A DNA stretch of 64,000 nucleotides. Source: Anaerolineaceae bacterium (lineage in GTDB: Bacteria > Chloroflexota > Anaerolineae > Anaerolineales > Villigracilaceae). The position numbers and the translations under genes are program-made. The notes under the pieces were generated by a model, which saw only the letters and a program-made list of their open reading frames with translations, was not told where the DNA came from and did not search any database. Of this stretch, positions 57,325-64,000 are shown piece after piece (within the stretch, counting starts at the first letter, position 1; every line of letters begins with the position of its first letter). The stretch covers positions 1 through 64,000 of the forward strand of contig WOUS01000002.1 in assembly GCA_009772985.1 (NCBI GenBank), given 5' to 3'.

Positions 57325-58485
57325 CTAATCTCCGGTTTTCCTGATTTTCGGGGCAATGGTTTTCAGGATCTCCTCGCCGAATTTTTCCAGCCTCCACGGG
57401 GAGGCCGGCATCAGCGCGGCCAGTTCCTCGACGGTCTGGGGATTCTTCTCAGCGATGGCGTGCATCCAGCCCCGGGGGAGGATGAGGTCGGACTCAATGT
57501 GGAGTTTCTGGGCGGAATGTTTGCGCCACTGGTTGAGCAGGTCCATCCGCAGCAGGAACGCGCCGTTGGGACGCGCCGTGCACGGGCGTTCGAGCGGGGC
57601 GGCGCGCCGGCCCCGGGCAACGGCGCGCAGGATCTCGGTCCCGAAGCGGCGCGCCTGGTGAGGGGTCAGGAATTCGTCCAGGGCACGCGTCGACTCGGGG
57701 GCGGTCAGGGCGATGGCCGTCAGCCGTTTGTCGTCCACCACTTTGAAGGGCGGGCGGTCCATGCGGCTGGCGGCAATTTCGCGCCAGTCGCACAGTTCTT
57801 TCAGGACGGCCAGTTGCGGACCGGTGAATTTCTGTGTGTTCGCCACCCGCTGCCAGGCCTCCGCTCGGCTGAGCGCTCGCGGCGAAGCCTCGGGCCTGCC
57901 ATTTCCGTTTGGCTGCGCCAGGCGGATGAATTCCTCGCGCGCCAGGTCCCAGCGCCCGGCGGCCTCCAGTTCGACCTGGAGCAGGTCGCGCAGGGGCAGC
58001 AGGTGACGGGTGTCGAGGCGGGCGTAGTTCAGCCGGTCCGGGGGGAGCGGGCGCTGGCCCCAGTCGGCCTTCTGGAAACGCTTGTCCACCTTGAGGCCGA
58101 ATTTCAGGCCGAGCAGGGCGTCCAGTCCCACCTGCGGGTAGCCGAGGATGCGCGCGCTTTGCATCGTGTCGAACAGGCTGACGATCTCGAAGCCGAAGTC
58201 GCGCTTGAGGCCGACGAGGTCGTATTCGACAGCGTGGAAGACTTTTTCGATTTTGGGGTCGGAAAAAATGGGGGCGAGGGGCGAGAGGTCGGCGAGGATG
58301 AGCGGGTCAACGAGGTAGTCGGTGTCGGGCGTGGAGAATTGGATCAGGCAGACCTGCTCGCGGTAGGCGTGCAGGGAGTTGGACTCGGTGTCCACTGCCA
58401 GGCGGGGCTGGCGCGCCAAGTCCGCGACCAGGCTTTGCAGGCGGGCAGACGTGGCGACCCAGACAGGCGGGGGCAGTTCAGGCAT
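57325..58485 (-). CDS. rnd: Ribonuclease D
   Basis: A 386-residue 3'-5' exoribonuclease of tRNA maturation. The DEDD residues appear as D32/E34 in LAVDTESNSLHAY, an Asp in VEYDLVGLK and YARLDTRHLLPL. An HRDC domain occupies about 210-290 and a second possible HRDC the C-terminus. A linker of about 20 residues (around NGRPEASPRALSRAEAW, 195-215) is rich in Ala/Arg and may derive from a repeat insertion. TATAAT 6 nt before the ATG and no Shine-Dalgarno suggest a leaderless mRNA. Confidence 0.92.
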   Translation of the reverse strand: MPELPPPVWVATSARLQSLVADLARQPRLAVDTESNSLHAYREQVCLIQFSTPDTDYLVDPLILADLSPLAPIFSDPKIEKVFHAVEYDLVGLKRDFGFEIVSLFDTMQSARILGYPQVGLDALLGLKFGLKVDKRFQKADWGQRPLPPDRLNYARLDTRHLLPLRDLLQVELEAAGRWDLAREEFIRLAQPNGNGRPEASPRALSRAEAWQRVANTQKFTGPQLAVLKELCDWREIAASRMDRPPFKVVDDKRLTAIALTAPESTRALDEFLTPHQARRFGTEILRAVARGRRAAPLERPCTARPNGAFLLRMDLLNQWRKHSAQKLHIESDLILPRGWMHAIAEKNPQTVEELAALMPASPWRLEKFGEEILKTIAPKIRKTGD

Positions 58486-58491
58486 GTGGCG

Positions 58492-58497
58492 ATTATA
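58492..58497 (-). promoter_or_regulatory. -10 element 6 nt before the rnd ATG
   Basis: Reverse-strand TATAAT with a 6-nt gap to the start codon; predicted leaderless transcript. Confidence 0.6.
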
Positions 58498-58605
58498 CGC
58501 CGAAACCGTTCACCGGACGGACGGGCGCGCGTTCCGGCGCACAGATTTTGGCATGAATTTTGCTGGTTCTACCGGAATTTGTGGTGATGCGTTGGTTAGA
58601 CACTC

Positions 58606-58640
58606 CATCCACGAATTCTGCACGAATAAACGAATAGGAA
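58606..58640. repeat. Word-type repeat fragment (CACGAAT)
   Basis: CACGAATTCTG, CACGAATAAA and CGAATAGG follow each other in the gap between rnd and the membrane-protein gene. Confidence 0.55.
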
Positions 58641-58656
58641 CCCGTACATTCGAGTT

Positions 58657-59085
58657 CTAAAACTTCAGGATAGCCGCCCAGACCTTTTTCATGCCAAACA
58701 GGCTTCCCAGCACCATGCCCAGCCCGAGCGCCAGCCCGGCGAACGTGTAATAAGCGGTCGAGAAGAGAATTTGGAAAGAATCCAGCAGGGTGATCGGCGA
58801 TCCGGCTGCGCCGGAATATTCCTGGAGCACAAGCACCAGGAGGTATGCGGAGTCGATCGAAACCCAAATCCCTGCCACGAATGTGACCAGCGCGATCAGG
58901 ACCAGCAGCGGAGACTGCCGCCGGGTGATCTCGTGCTCATGCTCCGCGCGGACGCGTTCCAGCAGGGACTCGATATCATCCCATTTTCTCCCGGTTTTCT
59001 CGCAAATCTCCATGACGAGATCGTCCGGGTTGTCGGATTCGCTGAGGTGTTTGATGAAGTAGGCGGTGATTTCGGCGTCGTCCAT
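58657..59085 (-). CDS. Small two-helix membrane protein of unknown function
   Basis: A 142-residue protein. The soluble N-terminus (1-58) is acidic and helical (TAYFIKHLSESDNPDD, then WDDIESLLERVRAEHE). Two membrane helices follow (about 60-85 and 108-135). No known family is recognised. TATAAT is exactly 6 nt before the ATG and there is no ribosome site, as for rnd and the VIT1-type gene. Confidence 0.72.
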   Translation of the reverse strand: MDDAEITAYFIKHLSESDNPDDLVMEICEKTGRKWDDIESLLERVRAEHEHEITRRQSPLLVLIALVTFVAGIWVSIDSAYLLVLVLQEYSGAAGSPITLLDSFQILFSTAYYTFAGLALGLGMVLGSLFGMKKVWAAILKF

Positions 59086-59091
59086 GCGCCG

Positions 59092-59097
59092 ATTATA
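59092..59097 (-). promoter_or_regulatory. -10 element 6 nt before the ATG of the membrane-protein gene
   Basis: Reverse-strand TATAAT with a 6-nt gap to the start codon. Confidence 0.6.
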
Positions 59098-59177
59098 GCA
59101 AGAAAGCGCCGGTTTTGGATTCGTGGTAGACTATTGCAACAGACGTTTTGGCGTTGTTTAAATCAAGGAGATCACGT

Positions 59178-60149
59178 ATGGAACTGCGCACCCTGGGAGC
59201 AACCGGATTAAAAGTTTCCCCCATCTGCCTCGGCACGATGCAATTCGGCTGGACGGCGGACGAGGCGCTCTCCTTCCGCGTCCTTTCGGCGGCGCGCGAG
59301 GCGGGCGTCAACTTTATTGATACTGCCGACATCTATTCTCGCTGGGTGGACGGCAACCCCGGCGGCGTGGCCGAGCAGATCGTAGGCCGCTGGATGAAAC
59401 AAAATGCCATCCCGCGCGGCGAGGTGGTGCTTGCCACGAAGGTGCGCGGCAACATGGGCGGCGGTGCGGAAGACGAGGGACTGTCGCGGCGGCACATCGT
59501 GAAGGCCGTCGAGGATTCCCTGCGCCGCCTGCAGACCGACCACCTGGACCTCTACCAGGCCCACTGGCCCGACACGGCGACGCCCATCGAGGAGACCCTG
59601 CGCGCTTTCGACGAACTGGTGCGGCAGGGCAAAGTCCGCTGCATCGGCGCCTCGAACTACGCCGCCTGGGAACTGATGCAGGCGTTGTGGACTTCGGATA
59701 AGAACAGCCTGGCGCGCTTCGACAGCCTCCAGCCGCACTACAACCTCGTCCACCGCGAGGAGTTCGAGCGCGAACTGGCCGCGGTCTGCCGGACGTATCA
59801 AATCGGCGTCATCCCCTACAGCCCGCTGGCAGGCGGATTCCTGACCGGCAAATACCGCCGCAACCTGATGGCGCAGAGCGCCCGCGCCGGCGGCGTGCGC
59901 AAGTATTTCACCGAGCGCAACTGGACGGCGCTGGACAAGATGGATGAAATGGCGAAGCGCAAGAATGCTAGCATCTCGCAGATCGCGCTGGCCTGGCTGC
60001 TGGCCGACCCGCTCGTCACCAGTCCAATCATCGGCGCAAATTCTCTCGAGCAGTTGAAGGATAACCTGGGCGCGGCGGAGATCCGCCTGACGATTGCGGA
60101 GAAGGCCGCGCTGGACAAACTGACTGCCTGGCAGAATGAAGAGCAGTAA
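59178..60149 (+). CDS. Aldo/keto reductase
   Basis: A 323-residue NADPH-dependent carbonyl reductase. The Asp and Tyr of the catalytic tetrad lie in DTADIYS (48-54), the Lys in VLATKVRG and the His in QAHWPD. The nucleotide phosphate site [14 protein letters not shown] is at the C-terminus. Its nearest look is the YghZ/GPR69-like group. AAGGAG at 9 nt supports the ATG at 59178. The transporter gene overlaps its end by 14 nt. Confidence 0.9.
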   Translation: MELRTLGATGLKVSPICLGTMQFGWTADEALSFRVLSAAREAGVNFIDTADIYSRWVDGNPGGVAEQIVGRWMKQNAIPRGEVVLATKVRGNMGGGAEDEGLSRRHIVKAVEDSLRRLQTDHLDLYQAHWPDTATPIEETLRAFDELVRQGKVRCIGASNYAAWELMQALWTSDKNSLARFDSLQPHYNLVHREEFERELAAVCRTYQIGVIPYSPLAGGFLTGKYRRNLMAQSARAGGVRKYFTERNWTALDKMDEMAKRKNASISQIALAWLLADPLVTSPIIGANSLEQLKDNLGAAEIRLTIAEKAALDKLTAWQNEEQ

Positions 60150-61044
60150 CCGGCCGGCGCTCCCCGTGCGCCTCAAGGCCGACCTGCTGCTCCTGTTCGT
60201 CACCCTTTTGTGGGGGAGCGCCTTCGTTGTCATGCGCGTTGCTGCCGGGCACGGCATGGTCTTCCTGTTGAACGGGAGCCGGTTCCTGCTGGGCGGATTG
60301 CTGCTCCTGCCATTTGTCAAATTGAAAGGCGTATTCTCACGCGCCAGCCTGCCGTTCGTTGGATTGGCGGGGCTGGCGCTTTTCGCGGGGGTGGCCTTCC
60401 AGCAGTCCGGACTGGCGACCACCACCGCCGGGAACGCCGGCTTCATCACCAGCCTGTCCGTGGTCGTTGTGCCGTTCATCCTCTGGATCGGCTGGCGGGA
60501 GCGCCCGTCGCGGCTGGTGGGCGCGGCGGCGCTGCTGGCCGCGGCGGGGGCGTTCCTGCTCAGCGCGGGAGGCAGGTTCACGGTCCGCACCGGAGACGTG
60601 CTGATCCTCGTTGGGACGTTTTTCTGGGCGCTGCACATTGTCATCGTTGGCAAGGGACAGGGGGGGATCGCGCCGCTCCCGTTCGCCGTTGGGCAGTATT
60701 TCGTCTGCGGACTGCTGAGCCTGGCGGCGGGCGCGTTGCTGGAACGTCCCTCCTGGTCCGATGCCGTGTTCGTGCTGCCGGCCGTGATCTATACGGCGGT
60801 GTTCTCAATTGCAATCGGGTTCACCATCCAGGTGACCGCCCAGAAACACACCCCGCCCGCCGACGCGGCGCTGATCCTGAGCCTGGAGGGGGTGGCGGCG
60901 GCGGTGTTTGGCTGGCTGTTCATCGGGGAGGGCATGAGCGCTGTCCAGCTGGCGGGGTGCGCGCTGATCCTGGCGGCGGTGGCGCTGGCGCAGGTGAGGC
61001 CGGAGATGGTAAAATACCGGAAAGGAAAGGCAGGAGCAAAATGA
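60136..61044 (+). CDS. EamA/DMT-family transporter
   Basis: A 302-residue inner-membrane carrier with ten hydrophobic helices in two EamA repeats. The opening [18 protein letters not shown] and the centre [17 protein letters not shown] are family-typical. Likely exports amino acids or metabolites. Substrate unknown. The start overlaps the aldo/keto reductase gene, and its stop overlaps the lipid-kinase ATG (ATGA), so the three genes are one operon. Confidence 0.9.
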   Translation: MKSSNRPALPVRLKADLLLLFVTLLWGSAFVVMRVAAGHGMVFLLNGSRFLLGGLLLLPFVKLKGVFSRASLPFVGLAGLALFAGVAFQQSGLATTTAGNAGFITSLSVVVVPFILWIGWRERPSRLVGAAALLAAAGAFLLSAGGRFTVRTGDVLILVGTFFWALHIVIVGKGQGGIAPLPFAVGQYFVCGLLSLAAGALLERPSWSDAVFVLPAVIYTAVFSIAIGFTIQVTAQKHTPPADAALILSLEGVAAAVFGWLFIGEGMSAVQLAGCALILAAVALAQVRPEMVKYRKGKAGAK

Positions 61045-61955
61045 CCGCCAAAGTGATCCTCAACCCCTATTCCAACCGCTGGACCGCCGAGCGGCGCTGG
61101 CCCGAAGCGGCCGCCGCGCTGAAAGCCGCCGGCGTGGATTTCGAACTGGCCGTTTCGGAGCGCCAGCACCAACCCATCGAACTGGCCGAGCAGGCTGCCC
61201 GCCAGGGATTTTCTCCCATCATCGCCGCCGGCGGCGACGGGACGGTCGGCGAGGTGGTCAACGGCATGGCCCGGGCGGCAAAATCGGACGCCGAGCCGCT
61301 GGGGCCGTTGGGCGTCATTCCGCTGGGAACGGCCAACGACCTGGTCTGCAACCTCGGCCTGCCGCTCGGCCTGGAGGCGGCGGCGCGGGTCATCGCGGCG
61401 GGGAATGTCCGCAGGATGGATGTCTGCAAGGTCAACGATCTCTATTTCGTCAACAACTCGGCCATCGGCCTGGAACCTTACATCTCTCTCGTACAGGAAC
61501 GCATTAAGTGGATCAAAGGGATAGGCCGTTACCTGGTGGCGGCGGTGCGCGGCATCCTGGATAATCCCCACTGGAACGCGAAACTGGAATGGGACGGCGG
61601 GCAGTTCGAGGGGCCGGTGTTGTTCGTCACGGTCGGCAACGGACCGCGGACCGGGGGCGTGTTCTACATGGCGCCCCACGCCGACCCGTTCGATGGCAAA
61701 CTGACCTTTGCCCATGCCTTCCGCGCCAAGCCGGGGCAGATCCTGAAACTCCTGCCGACGGCGATGAAGCCGGGCGCCGGCAACTACGTGGAGGCGGAGG
61801 GGGCCTTCGAGGGGAACGCGGACTGGCTGAAGGTCCACTTCGACGCGCCCGCCCCGGCCCACATTGATGGGGAGATCTTCTCGAAGGCCATCACCGACCT
61901 GGAATACCGGATCCTGCCGGGACGGTTGAGCATCCTTTACCCGGCGCAGGCATGA
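61041..61955 (+). CDS. Diacylglycerol/lipid kinase (DgkB/YegS family)
   Basis: A 304-residue soluble lipid kinase. The catalytic-domain motif AAGGDGTVGEVVNG lies at about 61-74 and PLGTANDL at about 93-100, with the C-terminal DGKLTFAHAF and HIDGE strands. It phosphorylates diacylglycerol or a related lipid. AGGAG precedes its ATG, which shares four bases with the transporter stop. It is a possible partner of the phosphatidyltransferase and Lgt in lipid recycling. Confidence 0.9.
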   Translation: MTAKVILNPYSNRWTAERRWPEAAAALKAAGVDFELAVSERQHQPIELAEQAARQGFSPIIAAGGDGTVGEVVNGMARAAKSDAEPLGPLGVIPLGTANDLVCNLGLPLGLEAAARVIAAGNVRRMDVCKVNDLYFVNNSAIGLEPYISLVQERIKWIKGIGRYLVAAVRGILDNPHWNAKLEWDGGQFEGPVLFVTVGNGPRTGGVFYMAPHADPFDGKLTFAHAFRAKPGQILKLLPTAMKPGAGNYVEAEGAFEGNADWLKVHFDAPAPAHIDGEIFSKAITDLEYRILPGRLSILYPAQA

Positions 61956-61979
61956 GGAAGCAGGGAACACCCCGAAAGA

Positions 61980-62050
61980 CTTCACCGCGAAGGAGCGAAG
62001 ACCGCGAAGATGTTGTTGGCCGCGAAGGGCTTTCTTCGCGGCCTTCGCGT
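61980..62050. repeat. Word-type palindromic array (CGCGAAG)
   Basis: ACCGCGAAG occurs at 61984 and 62001. GGCCGCGAAG (62018-62027)/CTTCGCGGCC (62034-62043) forms a perfect 10-bp stem, and CCTTCGCG follows. The array fills most of the gap before the membrane-protein gene. Confidence 0.82.
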
Positions 62051-62086
62051 TAGAATTCCGCGGAAGCGAATCGTCGAGGCGCAGGG

Positions 62087-63862
62087 ATGAACGTTTTTCT
62101 GGACGGCCTGTCTGAACTGGGAAGGAATGCCGGGGCGATCCTCCTGTTTTTCTCCGCCTCGCTCGGCGCGGGGGTCTGGCTGGCGCGCCTGTTCCCCGGC
62201 GGGTGGAAGGAACAGGCCTGGCTGCTGGTTCCGTTCGGGCTGGCGGCGGGGCTTGTCCCGCTGGCGCTGCTCTCCATGCTGTTTGCCCTGCTGGGCTGGC
62301 TCTGGCCGCCGATCCTGAAAATCGGGCACATCGGCATGGCGGCGCTGGCCGTGAGCGGATTGCTCGCCTGGATCGTGCGGGAGCGGAAGCGGGTCGCGCT
62401 GGGCGTCCCGGCCTGGGCGGGGGCGCTGGGCGGGCTGGCCCTGTTCCTGCTGCTGGTCGTCCGGCTGGCGTTCCTGGAGGGACTGCTCCTGCCGCCGTAC
62501 AGCGACGGGGCGGCGCATTACCTGATGGCGCGTGACCTGCTCGCGCCGGCCAGCGCGCCGCAAGGCTCGCACGCGCTGGTGGGCCTCCTCCAGCGGTACT
62601 ACCATTTCGGATTCCACGGCCTGGCGGCCTGGCTGGTCAGCGTGACGGGGCTTCCGTTGGAGACGGCGCTCCCGCTGCTCGGCCAGTTGTTCCTCGTCAT
62701 CGCCCCCCTGGCGGCGCTGTTCCTCTCCGGCGTGACAACGGGCAGCCGCAAGTTTGCTGCCTTTGCCTTCCTGCTGGCGGCCATCGGCTGGAAGATGCCC
62801 GCCTTCGCCTCGAACTGGGCCAAGTACCCGACCGCGGCCGGGCTGGCGCTCCTGCCGGTTACGCTGGGCGCGCTGTACCTGCTGTGGAAATCCGGCCGGC
62901 GCAGACCGGCGGCCTGGATCGGAGCGGCGCTGCTCGCGGCCGGGGTGGGCATTTTCCACGCCCGCACTCTCGTCTGCCTGCTCGTTGCCGGAGCGTGTTT
63001 CCTGCTCGTCCGTCTCCTGGACAGGTTCGCGCCGAAGAAGATCCTGCCGTGGCTGGCCGCGGCGGCGGGACTGCTGGCCGGGTATGCCCTGGTTTCCCAG
63101 CAGTACCTGATGCAGTTCTACTGCGGCGGGCAGTGTTACGCGCTCGGGGCGGCTGCGCTGCTGGCCCCCTTCGCGATCCTGTACGCCCCCGGTCTCTCGC
63201 TGGGAATTTTCCTGTACCTGGCGGGGACGATCGGGGCCTCGAAACTCCACCTGCCGGAGGCGCTGCGCTCCTACAGCGTCGTCTGGCTGGACGGCCCGTT
63301 CCTGGAGGTGGCCTGCTATCTCCCGCTGGCCTTCCTCGGCGGGCTGGGGATCGCCGGCCTGCTGGGCAGGCTGGAAGCCTGGCCGCGGAGGCTCAGGCCG
63401 ACGGTCCGGGCGTGGGTACGCCGCGCGGTCACTGCGCTAATCGTCCTCCTAGTCTTCTGGAATGTCACCCGGATCGACACGTTCCGCCCCAGTTCCTGCT
63501 GCAATTACGTTCACGCTGCCGACCTGGCAGCCATCCGCTGGATTGGGGAAAACACACCGCCTGATGCGGTTGTTTATGTTTCTGGCTACAAGACGGGCGG
63601 GAGCCGGGTTGCGATGGATGGCGGGATGTGGGTCACGGCGCTTGCTGGTCGGCGCAGTATCGTAGAGGAATACGATTACACCTGGGATACGCTCGAAATG
63701 CTGCGCCTTGCCTGTGCGCAGGGCGATGTTTATGTGTATGCCGGAGGCGCATATTACAGTTTTGAGATGGAACGGTTCAACCGCCCCGACTGGTATGATA
63801 TTGTCTTTGCAGAGGGGCCGGTGGCGATCTACCACGTGAGCGGCTGTATAGGTGGAAAGTAA
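62087..63862 (+). CDS. Large polytopic membrane protein, GT-C glycosyltransferase-like
   Basis: A 591-residue integral membrane protein with about 12-13 helices and a C-terminal outside domain (about 455-591). The loop YSDGAAHYLMARDLL after the third or fourth helix resembles the acidic first loop of GT-C glycosyltransferases. The soluble tail carries AIRWIGENTPPDAVVYVSG, a stretch common in these proteins. Acceptor and sugar are unknown. TAGAAT about 30 nt upstream may serve as -10, and AGGG precedes the ATG. Confidence 0.7.
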   Translation: MNVFLDGLSELGRNAGAILLFFSASLGAGVWLARLFPGGWKEQAWLLVPFGLAAGLVPLALLSMLFALLGWLWPPILKIGHIGMAALAVSGLLAWIVRERKRVALGVPAWAGALGGLALFLLLVVRLAFLEGLLLPPYSDGAAHYLMARDLLAPASAPQGSHALVGLLQRYYHFGFHGLAAWLVSVTGLPLETALPLLGQLFLVIAPLAALFLSGVTTGSRKFAAFAFLLAAIGWKMPAFASNWAKYPTAAGLALLPVTLGALYLLWKSGRRRPAAWIGAALLAAGVGIFHARTLVCLLVAGACFLLVRLLDRFAPKKILPWLAAAAGLLAGYALVSQQYLMQFYCGGQCYALGAAALLAPFAILYAPGLSLGIFLYLAGTIGASKLHLPEALRSYSVVWLDGPFLEVACYLPLAFLGGLGIAGLLGRLEAWPRRLRPTVRAWVRRAVTALIVLLVFWNVTRIDTFRPSSCCNYVHAADLAAIRWIGENTPPDAVVYVSGYKTGGSRVAMDGGMWVTALAGRRSIVEEYDYTWDTLEMLRLACAQGDVYVYAGGAYYSFEMERFNRPDWYDIVFAEGPVAIYHVSGCIGGK

Positions 63863-63930
63863 TGCTTGTAATTGGGTAGCAGAAGCGCGAGAATGAGTTC
63901 GTCAACCCATTCAATCAAGGAGGTTTTCGT

Positions 63931-64000
63931 ATGAAATTCAAATTGCTTGCCGTTGTTCTGATCCTGTCCTTCCTGGTTGTTGCGCCGGGCTGCGGACCGG
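63931..64000 (+). CDS. Lipoprotein, N-terminal fragment cut by the window edge
   Basis: AAGGAGG lies 7 nt before an ATG that opens a signal peptide MKFKLLAVVLILSFLVVAPG followed by Cys: a lipobox VAPG-C. Only 23 residues are visible, so the function is unknown. It would be processed by Lgt. Confidence 0.7.
   Translation, partial: MKFKLLAVVLILSFLVVAPGCGP

Noticed and set aside
55852-58587. 911-codon open frame on the + strand
   Set aside because: It lies antisense to two well-recognised nucleases (beta-CASP and RNase D) and is low in family-like sequence.

Overview
The window is a high-GC, gene-dense bacterial chromosome segment. It most resembles a Chloroflexota genome of the Anaerolineae type. 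This is inferred from the mix of genes, lipoprotein signal peptides with no outer-membrane genes, extended -10 promoters of the form TGnTATAAT, and the very high density of small palindromic intergenic repeats. No 16S rRNA is present, so the assignment is provisional. One tRNA gene, Ser(CGA), is present; there is no rRNA, CRISPR array or complete transposon.

Layout. 1-12.3 kb (+ strand): purine nucleoside phosphorylase, membrane/GAF and S1-domain proteins, an FtsK/SpoIIIE translocase, a phospholipid head-group transferase, Lgt, an ABC exporter whose permease is fused to a SpoIIM domain, and a metallo-hydrolase. 12.4-17.1 kb: an HNH endonuclease, a TIGR01777 epimerase, then an AT-rich two-gene island (about 14.2-17.03 kb, - strand) with its own consensus promoter. 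The island encodes a large P-loop ATPase and a small membrane partner and looks horizontally acquired. 17.1-27.8 kb: hydrolases, a nucleoside kinase, DinB, an ABC-2 exporter, a zinc-ribbon/M50-protease/TPR fusion, FmdB, a GNAT and a ferritin-like/VIT1 iron transporter.

27.8-42.2 kb (- strand) is an alpha-glucan utilisation locus. It runs from a ROK repressor through a MalE-like lipoprotein carrying a C-terminal X25-type starch-associated domain, MalF and MalG, then two cytoplasmic GH13 enzymes, a GH13 lipoprotein and a GH57 lipoprotein. Outer enzymes and binding protein would degrade and capture starch, MalFG would import maltodextrins, and inner GH13 enzymes would finish hydrolysis. A strong promoter flanked by two TTAACTAAT boxes lies before the ROK gene. 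Each gap between the glycosidase genes holds a different palindromic element.

42.2-64 kb: housekeeping genes (enolase, CTP synthase, IMP dehydrogenase, NAD synthetase, RNase D, a beta-CASP nuclease), a DUF4160/DUF2442 pair, a roadblock protein behind a perfect operator-like dyad, and two tandem c-di-GMP-I riboswitches. The first riboswitch is linked to an intrinsic terminator and the second to a ribosome-site hairpin, and they precede a secreted sortase-like protein. Next come an atypical response regulator without the phospho-acceptor aspartate, a solitary DNA methyltransferase, a Tat-exported L,D-transpeptidase, and a lipid kinase/transporter run. The right edge cuts a lipoprotein gene.

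The strongest leads are the tandem c-di-GMP riboswitch/sortase unit, the AT-rich ATPase/membrane-protein island, and a rich set of REP-like palindromes (several headed by GTAG, two overlapping stop codons) plus 'word' palindromes built from iterated 7-9 nt motifs. A set of promoters with TATAAT exactly 6 nt before the ATG suggests leaderless mRNAs.
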